Source: Orientallactaga sibirica
Lineage: Eukaryota > Chordata > Mammalia > Rodentia > Dipodidae
Assembly (NCBI GenBank): GCA_036365145.1
Contig: JAEOAD010000015.1
Span: 36,843,501-36,907,500, forward strand
Reading direction: 5' to 3'
Length of the DNA stretch: 64,000 nucleotides
The translations under genes were made by a program, and so were the position numbers. Positions 21,679-31,440 of this stretch are shown here, in pieces. The notes below the pieces were generated by a model. That model had not been told where the DNA came from. It saw nothing but the letters and a program-made list of their open reading frames with translations, and did no database searches. Each line of letters begins with the position of its first letter. Positions within the stretch are counted from its first letter, which is position 1.

Positions 21679-21782
21679 TGAAACTTAACTTTTAACAAAC
21701 CAATTTATACTCTAATTATATCAGGTGGATTTTTTTCTAAAATATATCATTATTCACGATTCCCCTTTTCAGATAACATCTA

Positions 21783-21987
21783 GGGCTGGAGAGCTGGCTT
21801 AGCAGTTAAGGCGCTTGCCAGCAAAACCAAAGGACCCAGGTTTGATCCCCAGTACCCACATAAAGCCAGATGCACAAGTTGGTGTATGAGCCTGGAGTTC
21901 TTTTGCAGTGGCTAGAGACCCTGGTGCACCCATTTTCTCTGTCTCTTTCTCTCATATAAATAAAATAAAATAAAATAAAAATTTTAA
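21783..21987 (+). mobile_element. DIP-like SINE with target-site duplication
   Basis: The copy starts GGGCTGGAGAGCTGGCTTAG and has a CCAGATGCACAAGTTGGTG body and an AAATAAAATAAAATAAAA tail. ATAACATCTA is present at 21773-21782 and 21988-21997. Confidence 0.92.
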
Positions 21988-22364
21988 ATAACATCTATTC
22001 TAATTTCACCATTTTATAAAATAAAATAGATATTTCAAGCAAAATTGGCAATGATTTATTTATTGCTTCTACCTAAGACTAAAAATGATTTCTCAAGCCT
22101 TATCTTCATAATTTGTTGACCCTTTGCTACCACCTAACACTTCATGAAAATCTGTGGTTGGCTGAAAATCCAAAGAACCAAATGTGTTAGGACTGTGTCT
22201 CCAGTTAGAAGCAAAATGCTTAAAGGAAGGTCTGAGGAGCTTGCTTTTGAGTAAACAAGTTGACAGAATGTTTATGAATATATTTTTGCTTCTCAGAAAT
22301 TTGTTTTACTTTCATTGTAGGTTTTGCCTGTACTCCTAAGGGTTAATGTTAAAAAGTTTGACGA

Positions 22365-22641
22365 AGGCTGGAGAGATGGCTTAGCGGTTAAGGCACCTGC
22401 CTCCTAAGCCTAAGAACACTGGTTCCAATCTCCAGCAGTTCCAATCTCTAGGTCCCACGTTTAGCCAGATGCAAAGTGACGCAAGGGCGCAATGCCACAC
22501 TTGACCACAAGGGGGTGCACACATCTGGATTTCGTTCTCAGCAGCTGAGACTGCTGGCGCGCCCATTCTCTGTCTCCTCCCTCTCTGTCTGTCTGTCTCT
22601 GTGTCTCTCTCCAAAAATAAATAAAATAATTTTTTAAAAAT
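22365..22641 (+). mobile_element. Long DIP SINE (DIP-L) with duplicated B box
   Basis: The head is AGGCTGGAGAGATGGCTTAG. GGTTCCAATCTCCAGC and AGTTCCAATCTCTAGG stand side by side (about 22421-22452). The long body has CCACAAGGGGGTGC at 22505-22518. GTTTGACGA is found at 22356-22364 and 22642-22650 as a target-site duplication. The layout is the same as in the copy at 17195. Confidence 0.94.
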
Positions 22642-22650
22642 GTTTGACGA

Positions 22651-23040
22651 TTATGTTTAGATACATGAGATTCATTTTTAAACATTTGGTTAATAAATTT
22701 TAGCTTAACTCTACTTCAAGAACTCTTCAGAGCATCTTTATGGGGTACTAATCCTAACATCCAGATGGCTTAAAAAAAAAATGAAGGTTAACATTATATC
22801 CATGTGGTGATTTCTGACCACCAAAAGATGGTGTAAAGTAAATATGAATATATACATTTTAACAATAGCTAGTATGTATCAGCATTTATTATACACTGTG
22901 CTGAAAGCACTTTATATATCATAGTTAACTATAAACAATACAAAGGAGTTCCTGAAAGAAGGGCAAATGACATAACATAACTACAACTTTTCAAGAATTG
23001 TCCTTACTGGTTAATATTTTATGCAGATGAGCACTACTAT
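22651..23040. other. Non-coding stretch, no feature seen
   Basis: The sequence is AT-rich with no repeat that I can name and no open frame of interest. A short TATATATATATA run lies at about 23040-23050, at the tail of the following SINE. Confidence 0.45.
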
Positions 23041-23044
23041 TATA

Positions 23045-23204
23045 TATATATAATGGGTGTACCAAGGCCTCCAGCCACTGAAAACAGATTCCAGACACAT
23101 GTGCCATCTTGTGCATCTGTCTTATGTGGGTACTGGGGAGTTGAACCTGGGTTTTTAGGCTCCACAGGCAAGGGCTTAAACCATTAAACCATCTCTCCAG
23201 CCCC
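23045..23204 (-). mobile_element. DIP-like SINE, minus strand
   Basis: On the minus strand the head GGGGCTGGAGAGATGGTTTAATGG, the B box GGTTCAACTCCCCAG and the body ATGCACAAGATGGCACATG are visible. The CT run has been lost, and the tail adjoins the TA run. Confidence 0.88.
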
Positions 23205-23237
23205 TTGATTTTTTTTTTTATAAAAAGCTACTGGATG

Positions 23238-23440
23238 GTCTGGGGAGATAGCTCCATGGTTAAAGGCACTTGCTTGCAAAGCCTAATGGCCTGGGTTTGA
23301 TTCCCTAGTACCTACATAAAGCCATATGCACAAATTGAGGCATGCATCTGATGTTCATTTGCAGTGGTAAGACACCCTGATGTGCCCATATTCATTCATA
23401 TTCTCTCTCTTTGTGCTAAGAAATAAAAATATTTTACAAG
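23238..23440 (+). mobile_element. DIP-like SINE
   Basis: The head GTCTGGGGAGATAGCTCCATGG, the B box GGTTTGATTCCC, the body GCCATATGCACAAATTG and a short CT run are visible. It is an older variant, followed by an A-rich tail, and lies about 35 bp from the copy in opposite orientation at 23045-23204. Confidence 0.87.
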
Positions 23441-23794
23441 CTACTGATAAAAATATATATACAAGTTATAAATCAAATTCAATCTAAAATTCCATACAAA
23501 TTGATGTAGATGTGCCCTAAAGTTGAAAAGCTTCTAGAAATTAATCACTAGTTATACAGAAGTATGCCTCCCAAAGACATTGTCCAACATAACTGAAGGT
23601 TAAATGTTTTGCTGAGTATTTTGGAGCTATACTGTGCATACAATCAAATGCACAGGTCTTAATAATTAAGATTGATGAGCTGTGGTAAGGATACACCCTT
23701 GTAGCCACCACTCCAATCAAGACACAGCATATTTCAATCACCTCAGTGAACTTCTTTGTACCCCTTTGCAGTTAGTCCCTGACCTGGTCTATGT

Positions 23795-23882
23795 GTGTGT
23801 GTTTACTAGTTGAGACAGGATAGAGCTATGTAGCCTGGGCTGGCCTTGAACTTATGATCCACATATCTGAGAGTCCCAATGG
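23795..23882 (-). mobile_element. B1-derived fragment
   Basis: TTGAGACAGGATAGAGC and TGTAGCCTGGGCTGGCCTTG are the tail-side half of an old minus-strand B1. The head is missing. Confidence 0.7.
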
Positions 23883-24195
23883 GTAGCTATTTTTAAATAA
23901 CTGTGATGTCACGAATATTTAGTACTTAGTTCCACTTAGTTTCATTATGGCAGGTGCTGTACATGTATGATACTCCATTTCATTTCTGTATCAACTTTGT
24001 ATGATGGTAATATACTCAACCTTATACCCTGATCTATAGATAGAATATGGGGAAATGAAAAAAAAAGGAATTAGAAATTAAGAAATTAATTATGCAAAGC
24101 CACAGAACCACTGAGTGCTTGATGGTATCAGATCTAAACCAAAAATACTTGAATCCAAAATCTCTCATGCAAAACTGTATACAGTCTTTACATAA

Positions 24196-24305
24196 ATGCT
24201 AACAAGTGGGCCTGTGGCACAAGCCCATAATCCCAGCAACTAGGGAGGCTGAGCCAGGAGGATCATAAATTCAAGCCAGTCTGACCCTATGTCTCAAAAT
24301 ATAAA
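24196..24305 (+). mobile_element. Old B1/PB1-like SINE
   Basis: AGTGGGCCTGTGGCACAAG, CCCATAATCCCAGCAACTAG and GGCTGAGCCAGGAGGATC are 7SL-derived words. It is short and diverged, without a clear duplication. Confidence 0.75.
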
Positions 24306-24585
24306 GTAAAAAGAGTAGAGAAAAAATAAAGCAGAGAAATTAATGAGACCACCTAATTTAATTCATAGCTCCACCTCTACGACAATCCATACCCAAGCAT
24401 CTTAACAAGCAAGTGCTCAGGCTAACACAATTTACAACTAAAGAAGACTGAAACTAAAGATTTTCAACTGAAAATCCTTGGTATATTTCTAGTTAGGAGG
24501 GGGGAGTCCTTTATGGAGGTGGGTGGGGTGACAGACCCATCAACTACAAGGGATTTTGTTAGTGCTTTTAAAAATGAGTAGAAGG

Positions 24586-24740
24586 GCGGGGCATGGTGGC
24601 ACATGCCTTTAATTCCAGCATTCGGGAGGCAGAGGTAGGAGGCCAGCCTGAGACTACATAGTGAATTCCAGGTCAGCCTGGACTAGAGCAAGACCCTACC
24701 TTGTACTACCTTGTAAAAAAAAAAAAAAAAAAAAAAAAAA
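24586..24740 (+). mobile_element. B1 SINE with poly(A)
   Basis: GGGGCATGGTGGCACATGCC opens the element and a poly(A) of more than 20 bases ends it at 24717-24740. GTAGAAGG at 24578-24585 and 24741-24748 is a short duplication. A block after GGTAGGAGG is deleted compared with the complete B1 copy at 43663. Confidence 0.9.
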
Positions 24741-24748
24741 GTAGAAGG

Positions 24749-25500
24749 AAATCTAGCCATGAACTTGCCCTTGGTCAAATACCGTGCCACAGTTCACCCT
24801 ACATGACTTGAGAGGTGCCAACCGGTACTGTGCTGTCACTTTGCTAAAGAAACAGGGAGAAAATACCTGGTTTGAATCTTTTGATTCCTTATTACATTAA
24901 TTTTATTCAGTGTTTTAAATTCAACCCACTCACATTTACAAAACACTTCACACAGACTACTTCCCTTATGAATGGAGCTCCATTCACATCTCACTTAAGA
25001 CATCAAACTTACTCTGAAATGACTGAGGTTAAAGCTTGTTCAGTGTCAATTTGCAAGTATTATTAATATGAAAAACCAGGCACACCCATGCAGGAGGGTA
25101 ATGTGAGGCAGCCTCTTCAAGGTGCAAGACTAAAAAGAAGTTAGTTAGGGAAGGGGCAAGGATGGATTATTAGGAGCCTGACTGAGCTCACCACAAACTG
25201 CTGTGGACATTTACTCCTTAGAGAGGGAAGATTTTATGAGAAATATCGCCTGTGAGCAGTATAGACTAACAGCTTGGGAATCAATAGGACTCGTTTTCCC
25301 CTAAACCTGGAGTTGTTTCCTGAAAGTTTCTCCCTTCCATTTCCCAGTGGTCTCCTCAAGGCCCTTAACACGATGGGGGGAGGGGAAGCTCTATGCCTTT
25401 TAGAAATAAATTCGTCTCTGGCAGAATCAAAACCACGTGCTTACTAAATCGTAAATGTACGACAATCTGTAGCTCAGAATCCGAGAATTAACAACACAGG
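24749..25500. other. Unique DNA leading into the CpG island
   Basis: No recent repeat is seen. The base composition rises in GC towards 25500. CACGTG (E box) lies at about 25433. This could be upstream or intronic sequence of the gene served by the CpG island. Confidence 0.45.
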
Positions 25501-25740
25501 AATATGCAACCCGCCGCCCCGTCCTCCTTTCCCCTCAGCTAAACAGGAGCACTGTTTAGGCTTAGAGCAACATCAGCTCCTCTCCATCACAGGCACAAAC
25601 GCCCCAAGTGCCAGCCCCGCGCAGGCTGCGTCGGAGAGAAGCAGTCAGAGGGTGCAGTCCTCCCCGCGTGACAACTGGCGAGAGTCACAAAGGCGGAGGG
25701 TCCCGTGCGGACCCGCGCTCGTCAGCCGGAACCTAGGGCC

Positions 25741-25771
25741 CGGCTCGCTCGCTCGCCCGCCCGCCCGCCCG
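25741..25771. repeat. GCTC/GCCC short tandem repeat in the CpG island
   Basis: GGCTCGCTCGCTCGCCCGCC continues with further CCCG units. Such tetranucleotide runs are common in CpG-island 5'UTRs and can vary in length. Confidence 0.9.
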
Positions 25772-26204
25772 CCTGGACTTTTGGCGCCACCAGCTCTGCA
25801 AAGCCACCCCGGGAATGAATGGAAAAGGCGCGCAAGGGAGTGGCACGGGGTCGTCGGTCTGGGGGACAAGGAAGGGAGTGGTGGCCAGAGCCGACCCGAA
25901 AGTCTGGGAGCGGCTGTGGGGCGTGGCCAGGTACCATAGGACCAGGGCTCCCCGGAGGACTGCGGGCCGGGAACCCGAGGGCGGATCCCGTCTGCCCGGG
26001 TACCACAGCATCTCCCGGGATGCGGGGTTGGGAAGGGCGCTCCAGAGCCCGGTGCTCGAGACCTCGGTGGCGGGGCGTCGGAGGCCCGTGGTGGCTACCT
26101 GGTTCTCCAGCCGCATGTTCGCGGGGGCGTGGTCCCGAGGGAGGTGGTAGAGCCGGGGCGGCGCGGATGGCAGGAGGACGTCGGCCCAGGCGCTCCGCGC
26201 TCAC

Positions 26205-26231
26205 CAGCTCACAGCCGGCCCACTGCGCCAT
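26205..26231 (-). CDS. Candidate first coding exon segment (tentative)
   Basis: On the minus strand an ATG with strong initiation context (G at -3, G at +4) opens nine codons, MAQWAGCEL. A consensus-like splice donor (CTG, then GTGAGC) follows. The layout would suit a short first coding exon in a CpG island, but no second exon can be tied to it and I do not recognise the peptide. A second, weaker pair lies at 26099-26116 (MRLENQ followed by GTAGCC). Either may be chance. Confidence 0.15.
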
Positions 26232-26242
26232 CCCTGCTGCAG

Positions 26243-26256
26243 CCTCTAGGGGGCGC
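26243..26256 (+). promoter_or_regulatory. CTCF-like motif in the CpG island
   Basis: CCTCTAGGGGGCGC agrees with the CTCF core CCASYAGRKGGCRS at 13 of 14 positions (T for A at the third). CTCF often binds at CpG-island promoters. Not tested by a weight matrix. Confidence 0.55.
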
Positions 26257-26300
26257 ACGACGTGGCCACGAGGACTCCCTCCCCGCCCCTCCCCCTTCTT

Positions 26301-26970
26301 GGAAGCGTGTCTTGGCATGGAGTGTATGGTTGAAAAGCTGAATGTGTTAAGTTTTGCTTTTCCTCCAAGATTGCTTACTTATGCTGTGCTTACACTAAAA
26401 ATTCGGTAGCTTCTTCATGACTGAAGTACACCAACACCATTTGGACCAATGTTGTGACCTAATCGGTATCTTTAGATTAAAAAAAAAACAAACCTTACTG
26501 TCTTTTCCAAGTAATAGACGAACCTTAAGGGGATGTTTCAAGCTATGTTAGCCTGTTTGTTGCCCAAGACACCGACGGTCCAAAGTGAAGTGAAAAGTGG
26601 AAACAATGATTGACATCAATAACCCACAAAGATGTGACACATCAGGTGTGTGCACTGCGATTTCAGGTTAAAAATATTTGTTGGTAGAGCCATTCAATTA
26701 CTATGTGGGCTCCTACACAATACCAGAGTTTGGATAATTAATGTAATATTACCAGCTCTGTGTTAGATAGGAAGATGAATATCAAACGTGCGAAAGTGGC
26801 TTCTTTTGCTCGCCCTGATCTTTATAAAATTCTTACTTCCAGAGCTCAGAAACTCACACTTGCATTGTTGAAAATGTCCACTACTGCCTGAAGGACAATA
26901 TAGGCAAAACATAATTCTTACTCATACCAGAGTCAAATACAGGAAGTGCAGGTAAGAGTATTATTGGGAT
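26301..26970. other. Unique DNA beside the CpG island
   Basis: GC content drops quickly after 26300. No repeat or confident exon is seen. If the island drives plus-strand transcription, this would be 5'UTR or intron; if minus strand, it would be upstream. Confidence 0.45.
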
Positions 26971-26974
26971 CAAG

Positions 26975-27310
26975 GGCTGGGAGTGGGTAAAGTACTTCCT
27001 TGTGCCAGTGTGAGGACCTAAGTTGAATTGCTAAAACCACAATAAACCAGACAGTGAGTGTGAGGCTGTAATCCCAGTTTGCCTAAATGTAGATAGATGG
27101 GTGCAGAGACAGGAGTACTTCTCCCCCTCTCCTCTCCCCACAACCCACCATCAAGCTTGCAAGCCAGCTAGACTGGCGCCCCTGTCTCAAACAAAATGCA
27201 AAGTGAGGACAACACCTGAAGCTGTCCTTTACTCATGAGACTACATTCACATAAATGCACATGCACGCGCACCCACACACATGCACATATGCACATATAT
27301 ACATAAAAAG
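26975..27310 (+). mobile_element. Old composite rodent SINE (B4/RSINE-like)
   Basis: A tRNA-like head (GGGCTGGGAGTGGGTAAAG, AAGTTGAATTGCTAAAACC) is followed by a B1-like middle (GAGGCTGTAATCCCAG, GAGACAGGAG, CCCTGTCTCAAAC) and an alternating CACA/ATGCACATGCACGCGC tail. A related copy lies on the minus strand at 50495-50775. Confidence 0.6.
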
Positions 27311-27879
27311 ATTTTATTTCAAAGAATTAGTGGGTTAAGCTAAGTTTAGGATTACATGTTAGAAACAATAATGTTGTCTTATCCAGTGCATTTTTTAAAA
27401 AAATTAGATGAAGACTCTGAGGTTCAGAGAAGACCTACTTGCCCCGAGTCAGGTGCGATTCTGCAAGAAAAATTGTAAAAGTTCTCTTGGCCTCTTAAGC
27501 TAATTCTTGACATTACAAGTCTTAGCGTTCTCACATTTCCCTTGTTTTAAGGAATTGAACAAAATCCAGAACTACAAAAAAGAAAAGAAAAGAAGCCTTT
27601 AAAAAGTTAAACAGAGGGCCTACAGCAAAGGGAAAAAAAATAAGAAAACTTTTGGAAGGTAAATGGAACAATATTCGAGCCAGCTCATTATAATAACAGT
27701 TATGAGTAATTAATACTATATGCCAAGTACTCTTTGTTTTCCATCATCTGTCTCATTCATTCAGTTCAAGTTTACATGATTATGTCTAAAAATCAAACAA
27801 CCACTGACAGTTATGTATAGCTGTTCTCCCACAGTCTCCTTTAGCTATGTGATGAAAAAGTGTTCTGATTTTTGAGCAG

Positions 27880-28185
27880 ATGGGGTTATACCAACTGAAT
27901 TGACCCAGTAACTCCATTCTTATAAGTTTAACTTAAGGAAATGTATACATTAATGCTTTAAAAATGATGCTTTAAAAATGTAACTAGGTTACTGTTATAG
28001 TTGACTTTGAAATATGGAAAAATTGAGTAGTCTCCAAAGAGGACTGATCACCAGTGGAATATTTTAGAGACACTAAGAATGGTAGAGTTAGTTATCAACC
28101 TGGAAAGATGTTCACAATATATTTCCTAGCAAGAAATACAAGTCTCCAAAACCTTTGTTTAAAATGATTCTGTTTTTGAAAAGTA
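27880..28185 (+). mobile_element. Ancient L1 (L1M-like) 3' fragment
   Basis: GACCCAGTAACTCCATTC, GGAAATGTATACATTAATG and GGAAAGATGTTCACAATATATT follow the order of the end of ORF2 and 3'UTR in old mammalian L1M families. It is heavily diverged. Confidence 0.6.
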
Positions 28186-28189
28186 GTTA

Positions 28190-28940
28190 CTTTGAAATAA
28201 TCATCTTTTGCTTATCTGTATTTTTAAAAAATTACAAGTGTTTATTATCTTGAAATCAAAACAAACTTGTTTTAATGTAACACTATCTCTGATTATTGTC
28301 AAAACATCCATAATGAGCAAAGCATTATGGCAAGGACCAACATGTAAAACTTCAGTGCAATTTAGTATAGTAAAGAACAAAGCCTTAGCCACTGTACTTA
28401 ATCAGAGATAAGTTCAAATCTGAACTGTGTCTTCTTTAAGGCATGCCATCTTGAACATGTTAGTTGGTGCTTCTAAAGCCCAATGTTAGTAATAATAGTA
28501 ATAGTTAACATTAATTAAGAATTGATTTTGTCAGGGAGAGTGAGACTGGGGGAGAGGGGATAGAAGACTAAAAAAAAAAAAAAATTGATTTTGTCCTACT
28601 GACTATGCTACATTGTACCATCTCAGCCCTATTACTGCTAATGAGGAAATAGAGGCTTAAATAATGGAAGTTAATCAACTAGTCCAAGTTTACACAGATA
28701 GATAAATGCATTTTATGGTTGTGATGATGGAATGCAAGAGGAAATGGAAAGCATTTAGCTTATCACACTGCCAGATACATACATCCACATACACATATAT
28801 ATGCATACATACATACATGTACATATATGAACTTGATGCATGTTGTTTGAATGATTTGGACATAACCCTTGCATCAAGTTCTGCTTTATATAACCATGTT
28901 ATTATTCAAAGCACCTCTCTAGTGAATTTAATCTGGCTAT
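28190..28940. other. Unique non-coding DNA
   Basis: AT-rich, with a run of A at 28572-28584 and an ATACAT/ATATAC-rich patch at about 28775-28830. No gene or young repeat is seen. Confidence 0.45.
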
Positions 28941-28944
28941 TTAG

Positions 28945-29165
28945 TATAGTAGGTAAGAACCTGGGCTTGAAAGTCTGTTTGGTTTGAATTCCAAGTCTAG
29001 GATTAGTAGGCTTATAATTTGGGGTAGAGTACTTAAGTCTTTTTTATACCTCAGTTTTCTTATCTATAAAACAAGACTAATATTAAAACTGATGTTATGG
29101 AGGCTGCTCTGAAGATTTACAGTTACATTCAGAAAGCAGTAGAATAATGCCTAGTATAGAGCTTT
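28945..29165 (+). mobile_element. MIR SINE
   Basis: AGTATAGTAGGTAAGAACCTG starts a tRNA-derived head, then come AATTCCAAGTC..., ACCTCAGTTTTCTTATCTAT and AGTAGAATAATGCCTAGTATAG. The order fits MIR, an old mammal-wide SINE. Confidence 0.75.
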
Positions 29166-29204
29166 AAAAATAATTATACATTCTCACATTCTTAGCTTTT
29201 AAAT

Positions 29205-29434
29205 TTTATTTTATGAGAGAGAGCGAGCAAGAGCAAAACAGAGAGAGAATTGGCATGCCAGGGCCTCCAGCCATTGCAATTGAACTCCAGACATGTGTGA
29301 CATCTTGTACTCATGTGTGACGTTGCGTGCTTGCATCACCTTGTACATCAGCTTTACGTGGGATCTGGAGAGTCAAACATAGGTCCTTTGGCTTCACAGG
29401 CAAGTGCCTTAACCTCTAAGCCATCTCTCCAACC
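29205..29434 (-). mobile_element. DIP-like SINE variant with extra internal segment
   Basis: On the minus strand the head GGTTGGAGAGATGGCTTAGAGG and the tail ATAAAATTTAAAAG are seen. Between the body and the B box there is additional sequence (minus-strand GATGTACAAGGTGATGCAAGC and ACACATGAGTACAAGATGTC), so the copy is about 35 bp longer there than the standard form. CACATTCTT flanks it (29185-29193, 29435-29443). Confidence 0.8.
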
Positions 29435-29527
29435 CACATTCTTTTTTTTTTTTTTTAATTAGGCTTTTGTTTTAATTTGAATTATTTTATTTTTATAGGT
29501 TATTTGGAAGATAATTTTTTAAAGATT

Positions 29528-29743
29528 TTATTTTTACTTATTTATTTATTTATTAGAGACAGAGAGATGGAGAGAGAGACAGAGAGTGAGAATGGGCATG
29601 CCAGAGCCTCTAGCCACTGCAAGCGAACTCTAGATGCATGTGCCACCATGTGCATCTGGCTTACATGGGATCTGGAGAATTGAACCGGGGTCTTTAGGCT
29701 TTGCAGGCATACATCTTAACCACTAAGCTATTTCTCCAGCCCA
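29528..29743 (-). mobile_element. DIP-like SINE, minus strand
   Basis: On the minus strand it runs GGGCTGGAGAAATAGCTTAGTGG, GGTTCAATTCTCCAG, CCAGATGCACATGGTGGCAC, a CT run and an AATAAATAAATAAATAAG tail. CACATTCTT at 29744-29752 is the third copy of that word in this stretch. Confidence 0.92.
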
Positions 29744-29754
29744 CACATTCTTAA

Positions 29755-31020
29755 TTTTTAATCACATGTTAATATAAAGATTTTAGTGCACATTTCATCT
29801 TGATATATAAAAATACTATGCTGTTATACCAAGAAGTTATGAAAATAATGACCTGTCACAATTCATAACAAGGAAGCTGTCTCCATTTAAAAGAAACCAT
29901 TTAGCATTCACATAGACTTATGTTACTAAGCAGAAGTTAAATGAAGATACAGAACATAAAATGAGTACTAATCATTTCAGTCCAAACTGGTCAAAACCAG
30001 TTTAGCTGTAAATTAAAAAAAAAAATCTGACATATTAAAGAATTTATTGTATATTATATGTTATATTCAACTGATTCCATATGTTTTCTAAGCTTATGAT
30101 GTTTTTCTAAAAACAGCTGAAAAATTCCACATGGACATAAAAATACATCACCATTTTTATAATTTCTTCTTATATCATTGTCATCTCAAAAGTAATTTAA
30201 AAAGATTTAAGAATCAAATATATTAGGAAAATGTCACTCATGGAAAAATTTCATTAAAAGACCAAGTTATAGAATAAAGAACACTGCAGCATAAAAATAA
30301 ACTCAATTTAGCATTTTAGGCTAAACCATATACATATATATATATGACCATACACATGCATACAAAATTAAGATATTAATTTTGTCAACATAATATTAGC
30401 TTTAAATTAAAGTTTGAGAATTACATCAAAATCCCCTTGGTATAAAGTTAATTTATATTTCTTCCCAATGTAAGCCATAGATAGTTTCTGTATCCCATAA
30501 TTTATAATTATTCATCTAAATATGTCTCTAGAATAGTCAGCTTCACACACTAAAGCAGTAAGAACATGGAAACTTACTTTCTTCCTTTGAAAGGCACTTT
30601 CTTATATAAAAAACAATGTTACTTTTCTGTACAAATCCAGAATCTTTACACAAAGGCACTGCAAGCTCATTGTGCACCTTAATTATAAGGGCACCTGTGT
30701 TTCTTTGTTTACCTGGTTGATTGGATTTGAGAATTTGATTTGTCACACTCCTCCTCTGTCCCGCCCTGTTTCTTTCTTAATGAGAACAAGTTAACAATAG
30801 CATCCATACCACCTCTCCAGGTCAAATAATGAATGGTGAGGAATAGAGGTATTAGGTGTCACAGGGGGCACTTATTGCCAAATCTTCATGTAAAGGGCTA
30901 AAATTCAGGCTTAACAAATGTAGACTTGGAGAATAGATCAATTTGAAAACACAAAAGATTTGAGTGCCCCATCCCTCTCTGGGGAGATGGTGTGATATTA
31001 TATAGAATCAAATGAATTCC
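29755..31020. other. Unique non-coding DNA
   Basis: AT-rich with a TATATATATATA patch at about 30333-30344. No recognisable repeat and no gene. The segment 30530-30780 is somewhat less AT-rich but has no splice-bounded open frame that I trust. Confidence 0.45.
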
Positions 31021-31440
31021 CACCTTGGTTTTCCAGGAGCTGTGTAATCCTTGGCAAGCTCCTTTATCTCTCTGAACTTCAATTTCTTTAAAATAGAAAC
31101 GATAGCATTTATCTCAGAATTTTTTATGAAAAGGATCTTTTTAAAAATTTTTTTAAAAAAATTTATTTATTTGAGAGCAACAGACAGAGAGAGAAAGAGG
31201 CAGATAGATAGAGAGAAAATGAGCATGTCAGGGCCTCCAGCCACTGCAAACAAACTCTGGATGCATGTGCCACCTTGTGCATCTGGTTTACGTGAGTCCT
31301 GGGGAATTGAGCCTTGAACTGGGGTCCTTAGGCTTCACAGGCAAGCGCTTAACTGCTAAGCCATTTCCCCAGGCCCATGAAAAGGATCTTTTTAATGTGA
31401 GTAGAAAAAGTATGTGAACTGACCACTTAATACCACTTGC
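31020..31440 (+). mobile_element. MIR remnant interrupted by a SINE
   Basis: GAGCTGTGTAATCCTTGGCAAG, CTCTGAACTTCAATTTC and AAAATAGAAACGATAGC at 31038-31110 are the central MIR part. The 3' side is separated from it by the DIP SINE at 31145-31376 and is hard to follow. Confidence 0.6.
31145..31376 (-). mobile_element. DIP-like SINE with 19-bp target-site duplication
   Basis: The minus-strand copy has its tail at the left (AAATTTATTTATTTGAGAGC) and its head at the right (minus GGGCCTGGGGAAATGGCTTAG). ATGAAAAGGATCTTTTTAA is repeated exactly at 31126-31144 and 31377-31395. The B-box region shows a small extra segment (TTGAGCCTTGAACTGGGG). Confidence 0.95.

Larger units (their letters stand above)
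25505..26300. promoter_or_regulatory. CpG island, candidate promoter and first exon
   Basis: This is the only stretch in the window with many CG dinucleotides and high GC content, which points to a housekeeping-type promoter kept unmethylated in the germ line. No TATA box is evident. A GCTC/GCCC short repeat lies at 25741-25771, a CTCF-like word at 26243-26256, and candidate ATG plus GT donor pairs lie on the minus strand (26205-26231 and 26099-26116). Open frames of more than 100 codons exist on both strands but are rich in Arg, Gly, Pro and Ala, as in any GC-rich DNA. I do not recognise the gene. A divergent promoter or a non-coding RNA is also possible. Confidence 0.85.

Noticed and set aside
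25722..26318. 198-codon minus-strand and 196-codon plus-strand open frames in the CpG island
   Set aside because: They overlap each other on opposite strands, are rich in Arg, Pro, Gly and Ala, and show no domain. Lack of stops is expected in GC-rich DNA.
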